Origin: Myxococcales bacterium
Lineage (GTDB): Bacteria > Myxococcota_A > Bradymonadia > UBA7976 > UBA1532
Length of the DNA stretch: 42,860 nucleotides
Assembly (NCBI GenBank): GCA_009692505.1
Contig: SHZC01000014.1
Coordinates: 1-42,860, forward strand
Reading direction: 5' to 3'
The notes beneath the pieces are model-generated. The model did no database searches and was not told the DNA's origin. It saw nothing but the letters and a program-made list of their open reading frames with translations. Below, piece after piece: positions 41,566 to 42,860 of this stretch. Both the position numbers and the translations under genes were made by a program. Positions within the stretch are counted from its first letter, which is position 1. Each line of letters opens with the position of its first letter.

Positions 41566-42765
41566 ATGATGCAAACCATCTGTCACTTCGCCTCTTCCGA
41601 CGAAAACGTGCGGTTTGGTCAGTTCCTGGACTGGCTCTCAGCGCGGGGGCGGAGCGGCGCGACCGCTCGGTCCTATCGATCGGATTGGCAAGACTTGGCC
41701 GCGTATTTCCGCAGATCTCGTGGGCAGCCGTTCACGGCCGAGGCGCTCGACGCCGAGACCGTGTCCGCCTGGCGCGAATCTGGACGAACCAAAGGCAAGA
41801 GCCCGGCAACGCTCACCCGACGACTCGCCTTCGCCCGCACCTACGGGCGGTGGTTGGCCTACGATGGGGTGGTGTCGAGCGAGGTCGCCGCAGAGGTGAG
41901 AGAGGTCGACAACGAGAGTGCCGGTCAACGGCATGAGCCGAGAGAGGACCGATCGCCGCGCCTGCTCATGGATGCGGAGGTCAATCAGCTCCTGCGGCAG
42001 GTCGAACAGCGAGGGTGTCGACGGGATCAGGCCATCCTGTATGTCCTGCTCGACACCGGATTGAAAGTCAGTGAGCTGGTCGCCCTCGATGTGGGAGATG
42101 TGGACTTCGCCACCGGGACTTTGCGGATCGCCGATCCGCGGGTCCGGAGGGTGGAGTTGCCGACCCGAGCTGCCCGAAAGGTCGCTTGGAGCTTGGCCGA
42201 ACGTGGACTGCTGAGCATCCCGGAGTCGGGGGAGATCACTCTCCCGGCCTCGGGCGGCTGGCCCCCGTGCACCCGTGTTCCCCAAGTCGATCCACGAGCG
42301 TTGCCGCAAATCATGGCGGTCCCGACGTCACCGATGCCCTTCGGTGTTGAAGGACCGCCTGCCGAGTGGCCGCTGTTTGTCGGTGAGCGCGGGCGTCTCA
42401 CGTCGAACGCTGTGCAGCGCGTCCTGCGCAAACATACCGCGTTCGCCCGTGTCGATGCCTCGCCCCATGTCCTGCGGCACACCTTCGCCTTCGCCTACTG
42501 GCAGCGTACGCGCGACCTCGTAAGCTTGGCGGAACAGCTTGGACTCGAGAGCCTGGAGTCGGCGAAGGCCTATACCCAGGTCCTGCCGCTATCTGCCCAC
42601 GCGTTCGCTGGAGGCGCCCATGCCTTCGCTGGAGGTGCCCTCCCGTTCGCTGGAGGCGCCCTCCCGGTCGATGGAGGCGCCCTCCCGGTCGATGGAGGCG
42701 CCCTCCCGGTTGATGGAGGCGCGCCCTCCGACGACAGAACACGCCGCCCCGCTGCGGTGGGCTGA
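41566..42765 (+). CDS. Xer-like tyrosine recombinase family protein 2, degenerate active site
   Basis: The 399-residue protein starts at an ATG 9 bases after AAGGAGG. A SAM-like N-terminal domain (about 10-115) and a recombinase-type C-terminal domain (about 130-345) mirror rec1. Box I reads TGLKVSEL with Lys167 at the same position as in rec1, replacing the usual Arg. HxxR is complete (SPHVLRHTF, His301 and Arg304), but the second conserved histidine is Leu327 (LGLESL). Tyr336 (KAYTQV) is kept. The beta-hairpin lysine is missing (RIADPRVRRVELP). An insertion of about 50 residues (around 225-275) and a C-terminal tail of six 7-residue GGA repeats are absent from rec1. The pair has complementary defects. 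Function may be DNA binding, heteromeric recombination or both. Confidence 0.92.
   Translation: MMQTICHFASSDENVRFGQFLDWLSARGRSGATARSYRSDWQDLAAYFRRSRGQPFTAEALDAETVSAWRESGRTKGKSPATLTRRLAFARTYGRWLAYDGVVSSEVAAEVREVDNESAGQRHEPREDRSPRLLMDAEVNQLLRQVEQRGCRRDQAILYVLLDTGLKVSELVALDVGDVDFATGTLRIADPRVRRVELPTRAARKVAWSLAERGLLSIPESGEITLPASGGWPPCTRVPQVDPRALPQIMAVPTSPMPFGVEGPPAEWPLFVGERGRLTSNAVQRVLRKHTAFARVDASPHVLRHTFAFAYWQRTRDLVSLAEQLGLESLESAKAYTQVLPLSAHAFAGGAHAFAGGALPFAGGALPVDGGALPVDGGALPVDGGAPSDDRTRRPAAVG
42610..42735 (+). repeat. Six-copy 21-bp in-frame repeat at the rec2 C-terminus
   Basis: Units begin at 42610, 42631, 42652, 42673, 42694 and 42715 with the core GGAGGCGCCCTCCCG. They encode GGAHAFA, GGALPFA, three GGALPVD and GGAPSDD. 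Three central units are nearly identical, suggesting recent expansion. The period preserves the frame. Confidence 0.95.
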
Positions 42766-42786
42766 GCCTCGCTCGGCCCCCCGCGT

Positions 42787-42860
42787 CTAGCCCCCAGCCG
42801 CGAAATAACGGTCGAGCAGCTCGAAGAGCGACTCGGTGAACTTCCGAAAGTTCACCGGCT
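42787..42860 (-). CDS. C-terminal end of a minus-strand gene, 5' part outside window
   Basis: Read on the minus strand from the window edge, an open frame encodes VNFRKFTESLFELLDRYFA and AAGG-like residues before a TAG at 42789-42787. It converges on rec2 with a 21-base gap. The helical, Phe/Leu/Glu-containing tail does not identify a family. Confidence 0.5.
   Translation of the reverse strand, partial: PVNFRKFTESLFELLDRYFAAGG
42835..42856. repeat. 22-bp palindrome at the window end
   Basis: GGTGAACTT (42835-42843) and AAGTTCACC (42848-42856) form a perfect 9-bp inverted repeat with spacer CCGA. It lies within the end of the partial minus-strand gene and close to rec2. Confidence 0.7.

Noticed and set aside
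35046..42765. Prophage or integrative element
   Set aside because: Apart from the two Xer-like genes there are no phage, relaxase or transposase genes, no tRNA gene and no visible attachment-site duplication; the genes between are all flagellins or small frames.

Overview
The window is GC-rich, densely coded DNA from a flagellated bacterium, most probably a member of the Myxococcota (former Deltaproteobacteria). The grounds are family-level: membrane-linked Ser/Thr kinases with HRDISPSN-type catalytic loops, an FHA-domain sigma-54 activator, cysteine-rich and MopE-like secreted proteins, an ENSVLFSL-motif membrane protein, Asp/Pro-rich lipoprotein linkers and a MYXO-CTERM-like sorting tail. 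No database search was possible, so the taxonomy is inference.

Layout. 1-3.1 kb: the 3' part of a Cys-rich secreted protein, a bidirectional terminator, an ENSVLFSL membrane protein and a fumarylacetoacetate-hydrolase-family enzyme. 3.5-10.1 kb (minus strand): a probable five-gene signalling operon read TPR membrane protein, Ser/Thr kinase, FHA sigma-54 activator, lipoprotein, outer-membrane beta-barrel protein. 10.2-17.8 kb: exported MsrB and MsrA, a MopE-like lipoprotein, a kinase fused to an FGE-sulfatase-type domain, D-aminoacyl-tRNA deacylase and an FHA protein. 17.8-18.1 kb: a 6S RNA gene on the minus strand with a good promoter. 18.2-26.7 kb: a tightly coupled operon with a surface-anchored GH15-like glycosidase, a complete maltose-type ABC importer (ATPase, binding lipoprotein, two permeases), an RNA m5C methyltransferase and a probable PUA-like partner. 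26.7-33.3 kb: small paralogous lipoproteins, a large secreted lipoprotein, alaS with a possible attenuator, a small membrane protein and a P460-like cytochrome.

The most unusual region is 33.3-42.8 kb: four full-length flagellin genes in one orientation, a 98-residue mini-gene that keeps only the flagellin C-terminal D0 helix, and two Xer-like tyrosine-recombinase-family proteins, each directly downstream of a flagellin gene (fla1-rec1, fla4-rec2). Both recombinases keep the tyrosine and the HxxR arginine but carry Lys where the first catalytic Arg should be. Each also lacks one further histidine, a different one in each protein. The leaders of three flagellins and of rec1 fold into short hairpins that show an ANGGA core in the loop just upstream of, or overlapping, the Shine-Dalgarno sequence, the arrangement bound by CsrA in known flagellin mRNAs. 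A 4 x 27 bp repeat array, a 6 x 21 bp in-frame repeat and a sigma-28-type promoter (only clear before fla1) add to the picture of a specialised flagellin-switching or flagellin-dosage locus. Whether the Xer-like proteins recombine DNA or act as DNA-binding regulators cannot be decided from sequence alone.
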